Source: Sphingomonas sp. Root241 (GTDB lineage: Bacteria; Pseudomonadota; Alphaproteobacteria; Sphingomonadales; Sphingomonadaceae). Taken from it: a stretch of 64,000 nucleotides of DNA. The stretch is from assembly GCF_001428865.1 (NCBI RefSeq), contig NZ_LMIV01000001.1, positions 1,049,776 through 1,113,775 of the forward strand, written 5' to 3'. Numbering within the stretch: position 1 is the first letter of the stretch; each line of letters starts with the position of its first letter. The notes beneath the pieces are model-generated. The model did not search any database, had not been told where the DNA came from, and saw only the letters and a program-made list of their open reading frames with translations. A program made the translations under genes and the position numbers. Shown piece by piece: positions 46,268-55,405 of the stretch.

Positions 46268-46747
46268 TCATCGGGCGAGTCTCGCCAATGCCTTGGCCAG
46301 TTCGGCCTTGAGATCGGCATAATCGCGCTCGATCCCGCTGTTGCGGCCGATCAGGACATGATCGGCGCCCGGAATTCCCGATTCGGGCAAAACCTCACGC
46401 GCGAGCGCGCGGAAGCGGCGCTTCATGCGATTGCGCACCACCGCGTTGCCGACTTTTTTGGATACGGTAATACCGATTCGCATTGTCGAATCGGCATCGT
46501 CGCGCGCACGCACGAGCAGGACGAAGCCGGGCATGGGTGCCCGCTTCCCCGCATTGGCGGCGAGATAGTGCTTGCGCTCGGTGAGCCGCGCGAGCGGTAC
46601 GGCGGTTAGGCCGACAGCTTCTTGCGGCCGCGGGCGCGGCGGGCACGGATCACGTTGCGGCCGCCGACGGTCGCCATCCGGCTGCGGAAGCCGTGCCGGC
46701 GCGCACGCACCAGGTTGCTCGGCTGAAAGGTCCGCTTCATCGCTCAT
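46268..46747 (-). CDS. rnpA: RNase P protein component; start unclear, frame spans rpmH
   Basis: The conserved RnpA core begins [13 protein letters not shown] and continues to [23 protein letters not shown] (RNase P RNA-binding loop). No ATG, GTG or TTG occurs in this frame between rpmH and the core; the nearest downstream ATG would remove the conserved N-terminal helix. The frame is open through all of rpmH and has an ATG seven bases ahead of the rpmH ATG. The coordinates given use that ATG, which makes a protein of about 159 residues. The core is certain; the start is not. Confidence 0.7.
   Translation of the reverse strand: MSDEADLSAEQPGACAPARLPQPDGDRRRPQRDPCPPRPRPQEAVGLTAVPLARLTERKHYLAANAGKRAPMPGFVLLVRARDDADSTMRIGITVSKKVGNAVVRNRMKRRFRALAREVLPESGIPGADHVLIGRNSGIERDYADLKAELAKALARLAR
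46606..46740 (-). CDS. rpmH: 50S ribosomal protein L34
   Basis: A 44-residue basic protein, [18 protein letters not shown] to RGRKKLSA, diagnostic of L34. GAGG lies seven bases upstream of its ATG. It is the first gene of the rpmH-rnpA-yidD-yidC-engB block, a widely kept order. Confidence 0.97.
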   Translation of the reverse strand: MKRTFQPSNLVRARRHGFRSRMATVGGRNVIRARRARGRKKLSA

Positions 46748-46766
46748 CCTCGGTAATCTAGAACGT

Positions 46767-46790
46767 AAAAGGGCCGCTACAGGAGCGGCC
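46767..46790 (-). terminator. Terminator-like hairpin before rpmH
   Basis: A 7-bp stem (46772-46778 with 46784-46790) and, on the minus strand, a following CTTTTACG. It should end transcription from the PGPGG-type membrane gene just upstream. Confidence 0.55.
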
Positions 46791-46827
46791 GCGTGTCGGG
46801 TGCCCATATCGAGGAGAGTCGCCGAAG

Positions 46828-47157
46828 TCAACGCGGGTCTGCGGGAAAACCGAGGAGCGCGGCTTCCGCTTCGGCCTCCGCCGCCTCTTTGGCACGTTGC
46901 TGCCGTCGGCGAAAGCTCCGGCGGCGCAGCGCCATGTCGCTATAGTGGCCGAAGCGCGGCCAGCGCCGCTTGAGCCGCGCGAAGTGACGGCGCGCCCATG
47001 TCGCATTCTTCAGCACGAGCACCAGCCCGGCCGCGAAGACGAGGATCCCGCCGGGGCCAGGGATGATCCCGACCAGCGGCGATGCCGCCATGATCGCGAA
47101 TCCCAGCACGACCAGAGCAGTGCGGAACAGGTGGGGGCGGGTGTGTGAGTTCGCCAT
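46828..47157 (-). CDS. PGPGW-like small membrane protein
   Basis: A 109-residue protein with two membrane helices split by the motif IIPGPGGILVF, which resembles the PGPGW putative transmembrane family. The C-terminus is highly basic with a helical KEAAEAEAEAAL stretch. It is leftward and sits between yifB (divergent) and rpmH. Function is unknown. Confidence 0.75.
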   Translation of the reverse strand: MANSHTRPHLFRTALVVLGFAIMAASPLVGIIPGPGGILVFAAGLVLVLKNATWARRHFARLKRRWPRFGHYSDMALRRRSFRRRQQRAKEAAEAEAEAALLGFPADPR

Positions 47158-47295
47158 TACACCGGATGTGGGAACGGGGGCGGGCGCTGCCAAGTATCGC
47201 CCGTTCGAATATGCGGATCGCCGATCTCCCCGATTCGGATCAGTTCTGTTCCATCCCGGACGAAAGCCGGTAAGAACAGGGCGGGGGGAAGCCAG

Positions 47296-48804
47296 ATGAT
47301 CGCGAGCGTTTCGACGGTGGCCTATCTGGGGCTGGAGGCACGCGCGGTCGAGGTGCAGTGCAATCTCGTCGCGGGCCTGCCCAGCTTCGTGGTCGTCGGA
47401 TTGCCCGACAAGGCAGTCGCCGAAAGCCGCGAACGCGTGCGTGCGGCGATCGCGGCGATCGGTCTGGCGCTGCCGCCCAAGCGGATCATCCTCAATCTCT
47501 CGCCCGCCGATTTGCCCAAGGAAGGCGCGCATTTCGATCTGCCGATCGCGCTGGCGCTGCTCGCTGCGATGGGCGTGGCCGATGCCGAGACGCTGTCGGG
47601 CTATGTCGTGGTGGGCGAGCTCGGGCTCGACGGCCGGGTCGCGCCGTCGCCGGGCGTGCTGCTCGCGGCATTGCATGCGTCGGAGGAGGGCAAGGGGCTG
47701 GTCTGCCCCGCGTCGCAAGGGCCCGAGGCGGCCTGGGCGGGCTCGATCGAAGTGGTCGCGGCGCCCGACCTGATCGGACTGCTCAACCATTTCAAGGGCA
47801 ACCAATTGCTGCCCGCCGCACCCGCGGGCGAGATGGACATGCCCGGCTATGGCCCGGATCTCGCGCAGGTGAAGGGTCAGGAGACCGCCAAGCGTGCGCT
47901 AGAGATAGCGGCCGCGGGCGGGCACAACATGATCATGGTCGGGCCGCCGGGAGCGGGCAAGTCGCTGCTCGCATCCTGCCTGCCGGGGATATTGCCGCCG
48001 CTCGACGCCGCGGAGGCGCTCGAAGTCTCGATGGTGGCGTCGGTCGCAGGGACGCTGTCGGGCGGACGATTGACGCGGACGCGGCCGTTCCGCAGCCCGC
48101 ACCATTCGGCGTCGATGGCGGCGCTCACCGGCGGCGGGCTCAAGGTAAAGCCGGGCGAAGTGAGTCTCGCGCATCTCGGCGTGCTGTTCCTCGACGAGCT
48201 GCCTGAGTTCCAGCGCGCCGTGCTCGATTCGCTGCGCCAGCCGCTCGAGGCGGGGGTAGTCAGCGTCGCACGGGCCAATGCGCATGTCACCTTTCCGGCG
48301 CGCGTCCAGCTGATCGCGGCGATGAACCCGTGCCGCTGCGGACATCTCGGCGATCCGGCGCTCGCCTGCGCACGCGCACCGAAATGCGCCGCCGATTATC
48401 AGGCCAAGGTGTCGGGGCCGCTGCTCGACCGGATCGACCTTCATATCGAGGTGCAGCCGGTGAGCGCCGCCGATCTGGTGCTGCCGCCGCCGGCGGAAGG
48501 ATCGGCCGAAGTGGGCGCGCGCGTCGCCGGGGCACGCGCGGTCCAGATGGCGCGCTACCGCGACGTGGCGGCGCGCACCAATGCCGAGGCCGAGGGCGAG
48601 GTGCTGGCTGAATTCGCGACGCCAGACGAGCCCGGCCGCAAGCTGCTGGCCCAGGCGGCCGAAGCGATGCGGCTGTCGGCGCGCGGCTATACGAGGGTGC
48701 TCCGCGTGGCGCGAACCATCGCCGATCTCGCCGGTGCGGAAGGCGTCGGCCGCATCCATGTCGCCGAGGCGCTGAGCTATCGGCGCCAGGCGCCGCGGAA
48801 TTGA
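47296..48804 (+). CDS. YifB-family Mg-chelatase-like AAA+ protein (ComM-like)
   Basis: A 502-residue AAA+ protein with an N-terminal Lon-protease-like domain (VVGLPDKAVAESRERVRAAI) and the Walker A GPPGAGKS, Walker B LFLDELPEF and NPCRCG motif. ComM in Vibrio promotes branch migration during transformation, and YifB is related. The role here is not known, since no competence genes are visible. Confidence 0.92.
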   Translation: MIASVSTVAYLGLEARAVEVQCNLVAGLPSFVVVGLPDKAVAESRERVRAAIAAIGLALPPKRIILNLSPADLPKEGAHFDLPIALALLAAMGVADAETLSGYVVVGELGLDGRVAPSPGVLLAALHASEEGKGLVCPASQGPEAAWAGSIEVVAAPDLIGLLNHFKGNQLLPAAPAGEMDMPGYGPDLAQVKGQETAKRALEIAAAGGHNMIMVGPPGAGKSLLASCLPGILPPLDAAEALEVSMVASVAGTLSGGRLTRTRPFRSPHHSASMAALTGGGLKVKPGEVSLAHLGVLFLDELPEFQRAVLDSLRQPLEAGVVSVARANAHVTFPARVQLIAAMNPCRCGHLGDPALACARAPKCAADYQAKVSGPLLDRIDLHIEVQPVSAADLVLPPPAEGSAEVGARVAGARAVQMARYRDVAARTNAEAEGEVLAEFATPDEPGRKLLAQAAEAMRLSARGYTRVLRVARTIADLAGAEGVGRIHVAEALSYRRQAPRN

Positions 48805-48860
48805 GCCGCACGCACCATCTTGCGGCCGGGGCGCCCTTCGTCTAGCCACACCCGCTCGCT

Positions 48861-48945
48861 GCCCCTGTGGCGAAATTGGTAGACGCGACCGACTCAAAAT
48901 CGGTTGCCGCAAGGCATGCTGGTTCGAGTCCGGCCAGGGGCACCA
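48861..48945 (+). tRNA. tRNA-Leu (anticodon CAA)
   Basis: The acceptor stem GCCCCTG pairs with CAGGGGC and CCA is encoded. The anticodon stem ACCGA/TCGGT closes the loop CTCAAAA, giving anticodon CAA. A variable arm of class II size (GCCGCAAGGCAT) fits tRNA-Leu. TTCGAGTC is the T-loop. The tRNA ends four bases before the convergent GGDEF/EAL gene. Confidence 0.95.
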
Positions 48946-48949
48946 TTTC

Positions 48950-51139
48950 CTAGGTGCAGCTATGCTTCCGTAGCGAAAGCGGAGCGCTTTCGTCGCCCTC
49001 GCGAGGTTCGAGGATGCGCAGCATCTCGCTTGCGCGTACCGGCTCGCTGAACAGGAAGCCCTGCATGTTGGGACATGCTCCCCTGGCGAGGCGAGCGCGT
49101 TGTTGTTCGGTCTCGACACCCTCGGCGACGCAGTCGAGGCCGAGCGTGCGCGCGAGATCGAGGATGCTTTGCACGATCGCCGCGGTGCCGCCGTCGGTCT
49201 CCATGTCGCGCACGAAGGTCCGGTCGATCTTGATCCGGTCGAGCGGGAAGCGGCTCAGATATCCCAATGCGGACCAGCCGGTCCCGAAGTCGTCGAGCGA
49301 CAGCGCGATGCCGAGCTCCTTGAGCTCCCTCATGATCCGCAGCGTCGCATCGGTGTCGTCGAGCGTGAGGCTCTCGGTCAGCTCCAGTTCGAGCCAACAA
49401 GGGGCGAGGCCCGATTCGGCGAGCGCGTCGCGAACCGTCCGGACGAGATCGCCACGATAGAATTGTTGGGCGGAGACGTTCACTGCGATCCGGATGGGGG
49501 CGATCCCGAGCGCCTGCCATGCGGCATTCTGGCGGCAGGCCTCCCGCAGGACCCAACTGCCGACTTCCACCATCAGCCCGCGTTCCTCGAGCAGCGGAAT
49601 GAACACGATCGGCGAGATCAGGCCTTCGCCCGGATGGTTCCACCGGAGCAGGCTTTCGACCCCGACGACATGACCGTGGGCGAGCGATATCTGTGGTTGA
49701 TAATAGACTTCGAACTCGCCCCGGGCGCAGGCGCCGTGCACGTCCTGCGACAACATGCGCCAGCGCTCTCCGGGCACATTCAGTTCATGCGTGTAGCGCC
49801 GGCAGGTGTTGCGGCCATCCTTCTTGGCACCGTACATCGCGGTGTCGGCCGCCTGAAGCAGCGCACGCGGACTATCCCCGTCCTCGGGAAACAGGCTGAT
49901 GCCGATGCTCGCGGAGACATGGGCGCGCTGTCCTTCGAGTTCGAAAGGCTCGGCAAGGGCGGCGAGGATCCGCTCCGCCACTTCCTCGGCCCGTTCGCGG
50001 GTGCCGATGTCCGACAGCGCGATCACGAACTCGTCGCCACCCAGGCGCGCCGCAGTGTCGGTGTCGCGAAGGCATTGGAGGAGGCGATCGGAAACGACTT
50101 CGAGCAATTGATCGCCGACCAGGTGGCCGAGACTGTCGTTGACCTGCTTGAAATGATCGAGGTCGATCACGAGGAGCGCACTAGCGCCACCGCTGCGCCT
50201 TGCCCGGGCGAGCTCGCTGCTCAGGCGGTCGAAGAACATGATGCGATTCGGCAGCCCGGTGAGCGCGTCGTGCAGCGCAAGGTAACGAATGCGCGCCTCG
50301 GACTGTTTGCGTTCGCTGATGTCGCGAAGGTTGAACTGCGCCATTCTGCGACCCGCCGCTTCGCAAGTCGAGGCGAGCAGATCGACGAACACGTGCGAGC
50401 CGTCGGCAGCGCCGATCGACAGATCGTCGCGATGCAGCGCGCCCGAGCGTTCCAGCTCCGCCAGCGCGGCGACATCGGCGAGCTCCGCGAATTCCGGAAC
50501 CGACCGGATATTCCGCCCCGCCAGCACTTCCCGCGTTTGACCCACCATCGCGAGAAGGCGGGGGTTCGCGTCCGTGATCTGTCCGGAGTCGATGTCCAGC
50601 AGCAGGATGCCGTCGCCTGCTGTCTCGAACAGGCGGCGATAATTCTGCTCCGATGCGCGCAGCGCCGTCTCCGTCTTCGTGCGCGCGACGATCTCCTGCT
50701 CGAGCACGCTGTTCTGCAGCGCAAGGCGTTGCCGGGCCGAGCGCAGCGCCAGATGAGTCGAGATGCGCGCGAGCAATTCCTCGAAGTGAAACGGCTTGGG
50801 CACATAATCCACGCCGCCGGCGTCGAATGCCGCGACCTTGTCGCGCACGTCGCCAAGTGCCGTCATGAAGATGACCGGAATGTCCCCCGTCGCCGGATTC
50901 GCCTTCAGCCGGCGGCACGTCTCGAATCCGTCCATCTGGGGCATCATCACGTCGAGAAGGATGAGATCGGGGCAGGCATATTCGGCCCGCGCGAGCGCTT
51001 CCTCTCCGCCGAGGGCGACGAGTACCTCATAGCCCTGGGCTTCGAGATGGCCGACCACCACGCCCAGGTTCACGGGATTGTCGTCGACGATCAGGATCGT
51101 CTCCTTCGCCGAACGGAAGGACGCGTCGAGATTGCTCAC
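48950..51139 (-). CDS. Response regulator REC-PAS-GGDEF-EAL
   Basis: A 729-residue c-di-GMP protein. The receiver (about 14-130) has DD (19-20), phospho-acceptor Asp63 in LLDVMMP, and the Lys in PKPF. A PAS domain (about 165-280) follows. The GGDEF domain has LGGDEF (366-371) and an I-site RDTD at 358-361 with five residues between, so feedback-inhibited cyclase activity is likely. The EAL domain has ESL in place of EAL (495-497) but keeps DDFGTGWS. The GTG at 51139 overlaps the kinase stop (GTGA), so the two are translationally coupled. Confidence 0.9.
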   Translation of the reverse strand: MSNLDASFRSAKETILIVDDNPVNLGVVVGHLEAQGYEVLVALGGEEALARAEYACPDLILLDVMMPQMDGFETCRRLKANPATGDIPVIFMTALGDVRDKVAAFDAGGVDYVPKPFHFEELLARISTHLALRSARQRLALQNSVLEQEIVARTKTETALRASEQNYRRLFETAGDGILLLDIDSGQITDANPRLLAMVGQTREVLAGRNIRSVPEFAELADVAALAELERSGALHRDDLSIGAADGSHVFVDLLASTCEAAGRRMAQFNLRDISERKQSEARIRYLALHDALTGLPNRIMFFDRLSSELARARRSGGASALLVIDLDHFKQVNDSLGHLVGDQLLEVVSDRLLQCLRDTDTAARLGGDEFVIALSDIGTRERAEEVAERILAALAEPFELEGQRAHVSASIGISLFPEDGDSPRALLQAADTAMYGAKKDGRNTCRRYTHELNVPGERWRMLSQDVHGACARGEFEVYYQPQISLAHGHVVGVESLLRWNHPGEGLISPIVFIPLLEERGLMVEVGSWVLREACRQNAAWQALGIAPIRIAVNVSAQQFYRGDLVRTVRDALAESGLAPCWLELELTESLTLDDTDATLRIMRELKELGIALSLDDFGTGWSALGYLSRFPLDRIKIDRTFVRDMETDGGTAAIVQSILDLARTLGLDCVAEGVETEQQRARLARGACPNMQGFLFSEPVRASEMLRILEPREGDESAPLSLRKHSCT

Positions 51140-53037
51140 GCTTCTACACTTTCGTTGAGGTGGCGCTCGATCACGTCGAGCACCGCGGCGGACTGGTAGC
51201 CGCGTGCAAGTTCGAGGATATGCGCTCCAAAATCCGCATATTCCGGGCTGCGCACGATCAATCGCTTCGCCTCGACGCAAACCGCTCGCATGCTGCCTGC
51301 GCGCGCCGGGGCGAGAAGCGGCTCCAGCAACGCAGGCGGAGGCACGGCGGGCGTGGAGAAAGCGCCGCGCGCGGGCTCCTGCGCGGGCAGGCCGTTCGAA
51401 TGCCCCTCCGACGCGCATGTGGTCAGCAATCCGCGATCCGCGAGCGGCAGCGCCAGGTCGAACCAGAAGCGGCTGCCTTCGCCCTCGCGGCTTTCGGCTT
51501 CGATCCGGCTCCCCATCCGCGTGATCAGCTGCTGGCTGATGCTGAGCCCGAGCCCGGTGCCGTTCGCGCGGGTTCCGGCGGTACCGGCCTGCTCGAATGC
51601 CTCGAACACGCGGTCGAGAGCATCCGCGGCGATACCCTGTCCGGTGTCCCGGACCTCGAACCTCAGCCGCACGTCGCCGCTCGCCTGTTCGACGACGCCG
51701 AGCAGGAACATGACTTGACCCGAGTGCGTGAACTTCACGGCGTTGCCGAGGAGATTGATCAGCACCTGCCGCAGATGCTTTTCGTCGCCTTCGATCCCCG
51801 CGGGCACGTCGGGAGCGATCGACCACCCGAAGTGCAGGCGCTTCTCCTCCGCGCGCAGGCGCGTCATCTCGGCGACGCTGCGCACCATCGCCCTCACGTC
51901 GAACGGCACGGCGGTGATCTCGACCTTGCCCGCTTCGATCTTCGACAGATCGAGAATGTCGGTAATGAGCGACAACAGATGCTCGCCGCTTTCCTGGATC
52001 GTTCCCGCGGCCCCCTGGTGCCGCTCGCCCAAATCCGCCGATCGCAGGATCTGCGCATAGCCGAGGATCGCATTGAGCGGAGTGCGGAGTTCGTGGCTCA
52101 TGTTCGCCAGGAACCGCGATTTGGCATGACTGGCGCTTTCTGCCGCGGCCCGTGCCGTCTCCATCATCCGCGCCTCGGCGATGTGCTGTTCCTGCCGCGC
52201 CGCCATGTGCCTTTTCAGGCTCAGCACCCGATAGACGAGAAGCAATGCGGCCAGCGTCGTCCAGATGCCGAGGATCAGCAGATACCATTGCTCGGTCGAA
52301 AGCACGCTGCCGTCGAAGTCCAGGGATTCGACCTCGAATTCGTGGTGGCCGGGCCTCGCGTCCGGACCCGTCTGCAAGTCGATGGCGACGACATTGTCGA
52401 TCATCGGCGTGCTCGCCAAAGGATTGGCTTGCTGATGCGCCTCTATCCACCAGGGCTCGACCACGGCGTCGGCAAGCTGCAGCTCGATGGTCTGGCGACC
52501 CGGCACCACCTTGAATTCTATCGCGTTCGGCTGGGCGTCCTCGTCGGCGACCGGCTTGCCGTCGCGCATCCTGCGGTTCTTGAGGGCGAGCTTGAGTGTT
52601 TCGGACGCACCCCGATAGTCGATCACGAGCGTGACTTTGCTGAACCGCGACAGATCACGGCCTGAGCCGGTGTTGCGCTTGTCCAGGATCAGGCCATAGC
52701 CGCAAAAGGGATAGGCGTAGCCCGGCTTGATCTCGCACGACCATTTGAGTGGCTGCGACGCAATCGAGGTTGCGATCGAGGCGCCGCCGGAGGTTTGATC
52801 GCTGTAGGAATAGACAGGTAGTTGAGCGACCAGGGAGGGGCGGATCGCCATGTGGCGGTCGACGATCGTGTTCTTGAAAAGGACAGCGGCAAAGGTCGCG
52901 ACGAGCAGGACGAATACGATCGCCTCGAGCTTCAGGCCGCCGAGCTTCGAACCGCCAGATCGGGGCTGGTGGCAAGCGACACGATCAGCAGAGGGAAGGG
53001 ATGAAGGCGACGACACCGCATCCAGTCCTGTCGACAC
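51136..53037 (-). CDS. Sensor histidine kinase with periplasmic beta-rich sensor
   Basis: A 633-residue kinase. Membrane helices are near 37-55 and 252-268 and bracket a periplasmic region (56-250) rich in beta sequence, with two cysteines (101, 112). The H-box MSHELRTPLNAILGYA (His315) and ATP-binding segments NLLGNAVKFT, DTGQGIA and GTGLGLSI are complete. It lacks a receiver; its partner is the overlapping downstream REC-PAS-GGDEF-EAL protein. A C-terminal tail of about 110 residues after the kinase core has no clear domain. Confidence 0.9.
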   Translation of the reverse strand: MSTGLDAVSSPSSLPSADRVACHQPRSGGSKLGGLKLEAIVFVLLVATFAAVLFKNTIVDRHMAIRPSLVAQLPVYSYSDQTSGGASIATSIASQPLKWSCEIKPGYAYPFCGYGLILDKRNTGSGRDLSRFSKVTLVIDYRGASETLKLALKNRRMRDGKPVADEDAQPNAIEFKVVPGRQTIELQLADAVVEPWWIEAHQQANPLASTPMIDNVVAIDLQTGPDARPGHHEFEVESLDFDGSVLSTEQWYLLILGIWTTLAALLLVYRVLSLKRHMAARQEQHIAEARMMETARAAAESASHAKSRFLANMSHELRTPLNAILGYAQILRSADLGERHQGAAGTIQESGEHLLSLITDILDLSKIEAGKVEITAVPFDVRAMVRSVAEMTRLRAEEKRLHFGWSIAPDVPAGIEGDEKHLRQVLINLLGNAVKFTHSGQVMFLLGVVEQASGDVRLRFEVRDTGQGIAADALDRVFEAFEQAGTAGTRANGTGLGLSISQQLITRMGSRIEAESREGEGSRFWFDLALPLADRGLLTTCASEGHSNGLPAQEPARGAFSTPAVPPPALLEPLLAPARAGSMRAVCVEAKRLIVRSPEYADFGAHILELARGYQSAAVLDVIERHLNESVEA

Positions 53038-53227
53038 GCTTACACTCCCGACAGCTCATACAAATGGAGCCCATTCACTCCATTATAGAACCGGGCCCGT
53101 CGCCGGCTCGCTACTCGCGCGAAAATCTGGGCACCGGGATGCTGCGGCGGTCTTGCGATTGATTCGCAGCGGGAACTTGCGCGCCGATGACGCTTTGCAA
53201 TGCTCGACATCAAACGGGAGAATTTCC

Positions 53228-53740
53228 ATGCCGGATCAGGAATATACCGACGCGATTGCCCTGCTGAAGGCGGACCATCGCAAGGTCGAGGAACTGTTCG
53301 AACGCTATGAAAGCACGAGCGAATCGGCGGCCAAGCGGAAGCTCGCGCACCAGATCTGCGTCGAGCTCAAGATCCACACCGCGATCGAGGAGGAGATCTT
53401 CTACCCCGCCTTCAAGGGCAAGATCGAAGGCGATACGCTCGACGAGGCCTATGTCGAGCATGACGGCGCCAAGATCCTGATCAACGATATCGAGGCGGGG
53501 AGCCCCGGCGACGAATTCTACGACGCCAAGGTCAAGGTGCTCTCCGAAGAGATACAGCACCATGTTCATGAGGAAGAGATGCGCGGCGAGGGCATGTTCG
53601 CCCAGTGCCGCAAGACCGATGTCGACCTAGTCGCGCTGCGCGACGCGATGCTGGCGCGGAAGCAGGAACTGATGGTCCAGGAGAAGAGCGCCGGCCTGCC
53701 ACCCGCGGAACCGCGTGCGGTGAACCTGCAGCCCGCCTGA
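53228..53740 (+). CDS. Hemerythrin-like HHE domain protein
   Basis: A 170-residue four-helix protein with the HHE pattern: ADHRKVEELF, KIHTAIEEEIFYP and HHVHEEEMRGEG supply the di-iron ligands. Such domains sense or bind oxygen, nitric oxide or iron. It is a single gene, divergent from the kinase gene by about 190 bases. Confidence 0.88.
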   Translation: MPDQEYTDAIALLKADHRKVEELFERYESTSESAAKRKLAHQICVELKIHTAIEEEIFYPAFKGKIEGDTLDEAYVEHDGAKILINDIEAGSPGDEFYDAKVKVLSEEIQHHVHEEEMRGEGMFAQCRKTDVDLVALRDAMLARKQELMVQEKSAGLPPAEPRAVNLQPA

Positions 53741-53781
53741 GCGTGCGTGGACCAGGTTGAGGACTCATGTCCAAAAAAATG

Positions 53782-53888
53782 CGTCATCCGCGCGAAAGCG
53801 GGGACCCATCTCCTGAACGAGCGGCAAAATGCACCGGTGCGTTTGTGGAAACTGTCGGAGATGGATCCCCGCTTTCGCGGGGATGACG
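53782..53888. repeat. Dispersed inverted-repeat element, copy 3 (about 107 bp)
   Basis: Arms cgtcatccgcgcgaaagcgg and cgctttcgcggggatgacg match copies at 29283 and 46145, with a partly mutated left arm and a diverged core. It lies between the hemerythrin gene and the convergent MFS gene. Confidence 0.8.
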
Positions 53889-53941
53889 AAGAAGAGAGGC
53901 CGGCCTGTTAATCAAAAATCAGCTTGGACAGGCTTCCCAGC

Positions 53942-55273
53942 CTAGTCCGCCTTGCGGCCCCATTCCTTGTTGATGCCCAGGGCCGCGAGGGTGCAGATCG
54001 CGCCGGAGAGCAGATAGGCGCCGACCGACCACAGCCCGAACTGGCTGGCGAGGGTGAGCGCGACGAGCGGGGCGAAGCCCGCGCCGATCAGCCAGGCGAG
54101 GTTAGAGGTGAGCGCCGCGCCGGTGTAGCGCCGTTGGCTCGAGAAGCTGCCGTTCACTGCGCCCGAGGATTGGCCGAAGGCAAGCCCGAGCAAAGCGAAG
54201 CCTGCGATCATATAGACGGTCTCGCCCGCGCCGCCGGCGCCGAGCAGCTGCGGTGCGAAACCGCTATAGGCGCCGATCAGCACTGCCGATACGCCGAGCA
54301 CCGCGCGGCGACCGACGCGATCGGCGATCACGCCCGAGGCCATGATCGCGAGCACGCCGACCACTGCGCCGACCATCTCGATGACCAGGAAGCGGACGGG
54401 CGGCTCGCCGGTGTAGAGCGCCACCCAGGAGAGCGGGAACACCGTGACGAGGTGGAACATCGCGAAGCTGGCGAGCGGAGCGAAGGCGCCGAGGATCACG
54501 GTGCGGCCTTCCTCGCGCAGTGTCTCGCCGACGGGTGCGGGCTGGAGCTCGCGCGATTCGAACAGGTTCTCGAACTCGGGGGTCGCCACCAGCCGCAGCC
54601 GCGCGAACAGCGCCACGACGTTGATCGCGAAGGCGACGAAGAACGGATAGCGCCAGCCCCAGGACAGGAAGTCCTCGGTCGACAATGTCGACATGAAGAA
54701 GGCGAACAGACCGCAGGCGACGAGCAGGCCCAGCGGTGCTCCCAATTGCGGGATCATCGCGTACCAGCCGCGCCGCTCGTGAGGCACATTGAGCGCGAGC
54801 AGCGAGGGCAGGCCGTCCCACGCGCCGCCCAATGCCGCGCCCTGGCCGAGCCGGAATAAGGCGAGCAGCCACACCGCGGCGATGCCGATCTGCCCGTAAC
54901 CGGGCAGGAAGGCGATCGACATGGTCGAACCGCCGAGCAGGAACAATGCGATGGTGAGCTTCACGCCGCGGCCGTGGTTGCGGTCGATCCACATGAATAT
55001 CAGCGAGCCGATCGGCCGGGCCATGAAGGCGAGCGCGAACAACCCGAACGAATAGAGCGTGCCGGTCAGCGGATCGGCGAACGGAAAGATCAGCGACGGG
55101 AACACCAGCACCGAGGCGATGGCATAGACGAAGAAGTCAAAGAACTCGCTGGTGCGCCCCACGATCACGCCGATCGCGATTTCGCCCGGGGCGACGCGGT
55201 GCTCGCGCGCGTTCACGATGCGCGCGTCGCGCTCGAGGGGCGTCGATGTGGACGCGGCGATCGGTGCACTCAT
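53942..55273 (-). CDS. MFS transporter, metabolite:H+ symporter type
   Basis: A 443-residue transporter with twelve membrane segments. The stretch SEFFDFFVYAIASVLVFP, ARPIGSLIFMWIDRNHGR and LFRLGQGAALGGAWDG matches the MHS (KgtP/ProP-like) family. It is leftward and starts 132 bases upstream of cyoA in the divergent direction. Substrate is unknown. The much longer in-frame extension upstream runs over cyoA and is not real. Confidence 0.88.
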   Translation of the reverse strand: MSAPIAASTSTPLERDARIVNAREHRVAPGEIAIGVIVGRTSEFFDFFVYAIASVLVFPSLIFPFADPLTGTLYSFGLFALAFMARPIGSLIFMWIDRNHGRGVKLTIALFLLGGSTMSIAFLPGYGQIGIAAVWLLALFRLGQGAALGGAWDGLPSLLALNVPHERRGWYAMIPQLGAPLGLLVACGLFAFFMSTLSTEDFLSWGWRYPFFVAFAINVVALFARLRLVATPEFENLFESRELQPAPVGETLREEGRTVILGAFAPLASFAMFHLVTVFPLSWVALYTGEPPVRFLVIEMVGAVVGVLAIMASGVIADRVGRRAVLGVSAVLIGAYSGFAPQLLGAGGAGETVYMIAGFALLGLAFGQSSGAVNGSFSSQRRYTGAALTSNLAWLIGAGFAPLVALTLASQFGLWSVGAYLLSGAICTLAALGINKEWGRKAD

Positions 55274-55354
55274 TCGCTTTCTGCTCCGGCGGCCTGATTC
55301 GATGTTATTGCGTTTCAACGCCCGTTGCACCAGAAAAGCGCGCGAGTGGGGATA

Positions 55355-55367
55355 GGACAAAATGTCC
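55355..55367. promoter_or_regulatory. GGACA-N3-TGTCC palindrome upstream of cyoA
   Basis: A perfect 5-bp inverted repeat with three-base spacer between the MFS and cyoA starts (about 40 bases before the cyoA ATG). It is a candidate operator for the cyo operon; which regulator is not shown. Confidence 0.35.
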
Positions 55368-55405
55368 AATGTCGGCGCATGGGCGCGTCGGGATAGGCGA
55401 GGTCC

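Noticed and set aside
49100..51199. A 699-codon open frame opposite the REC-PAS-GGDEF-EAL gene
   Set aside because: Shadow of the true gene; the translation has no recognisable domain.
48950..52450. A 1166-residue fusion of kinase fragment and response regulator
   Set aside because: The first part is the kinase gene read out of frame. The real arrangement is two genes with a GTGA overlap.
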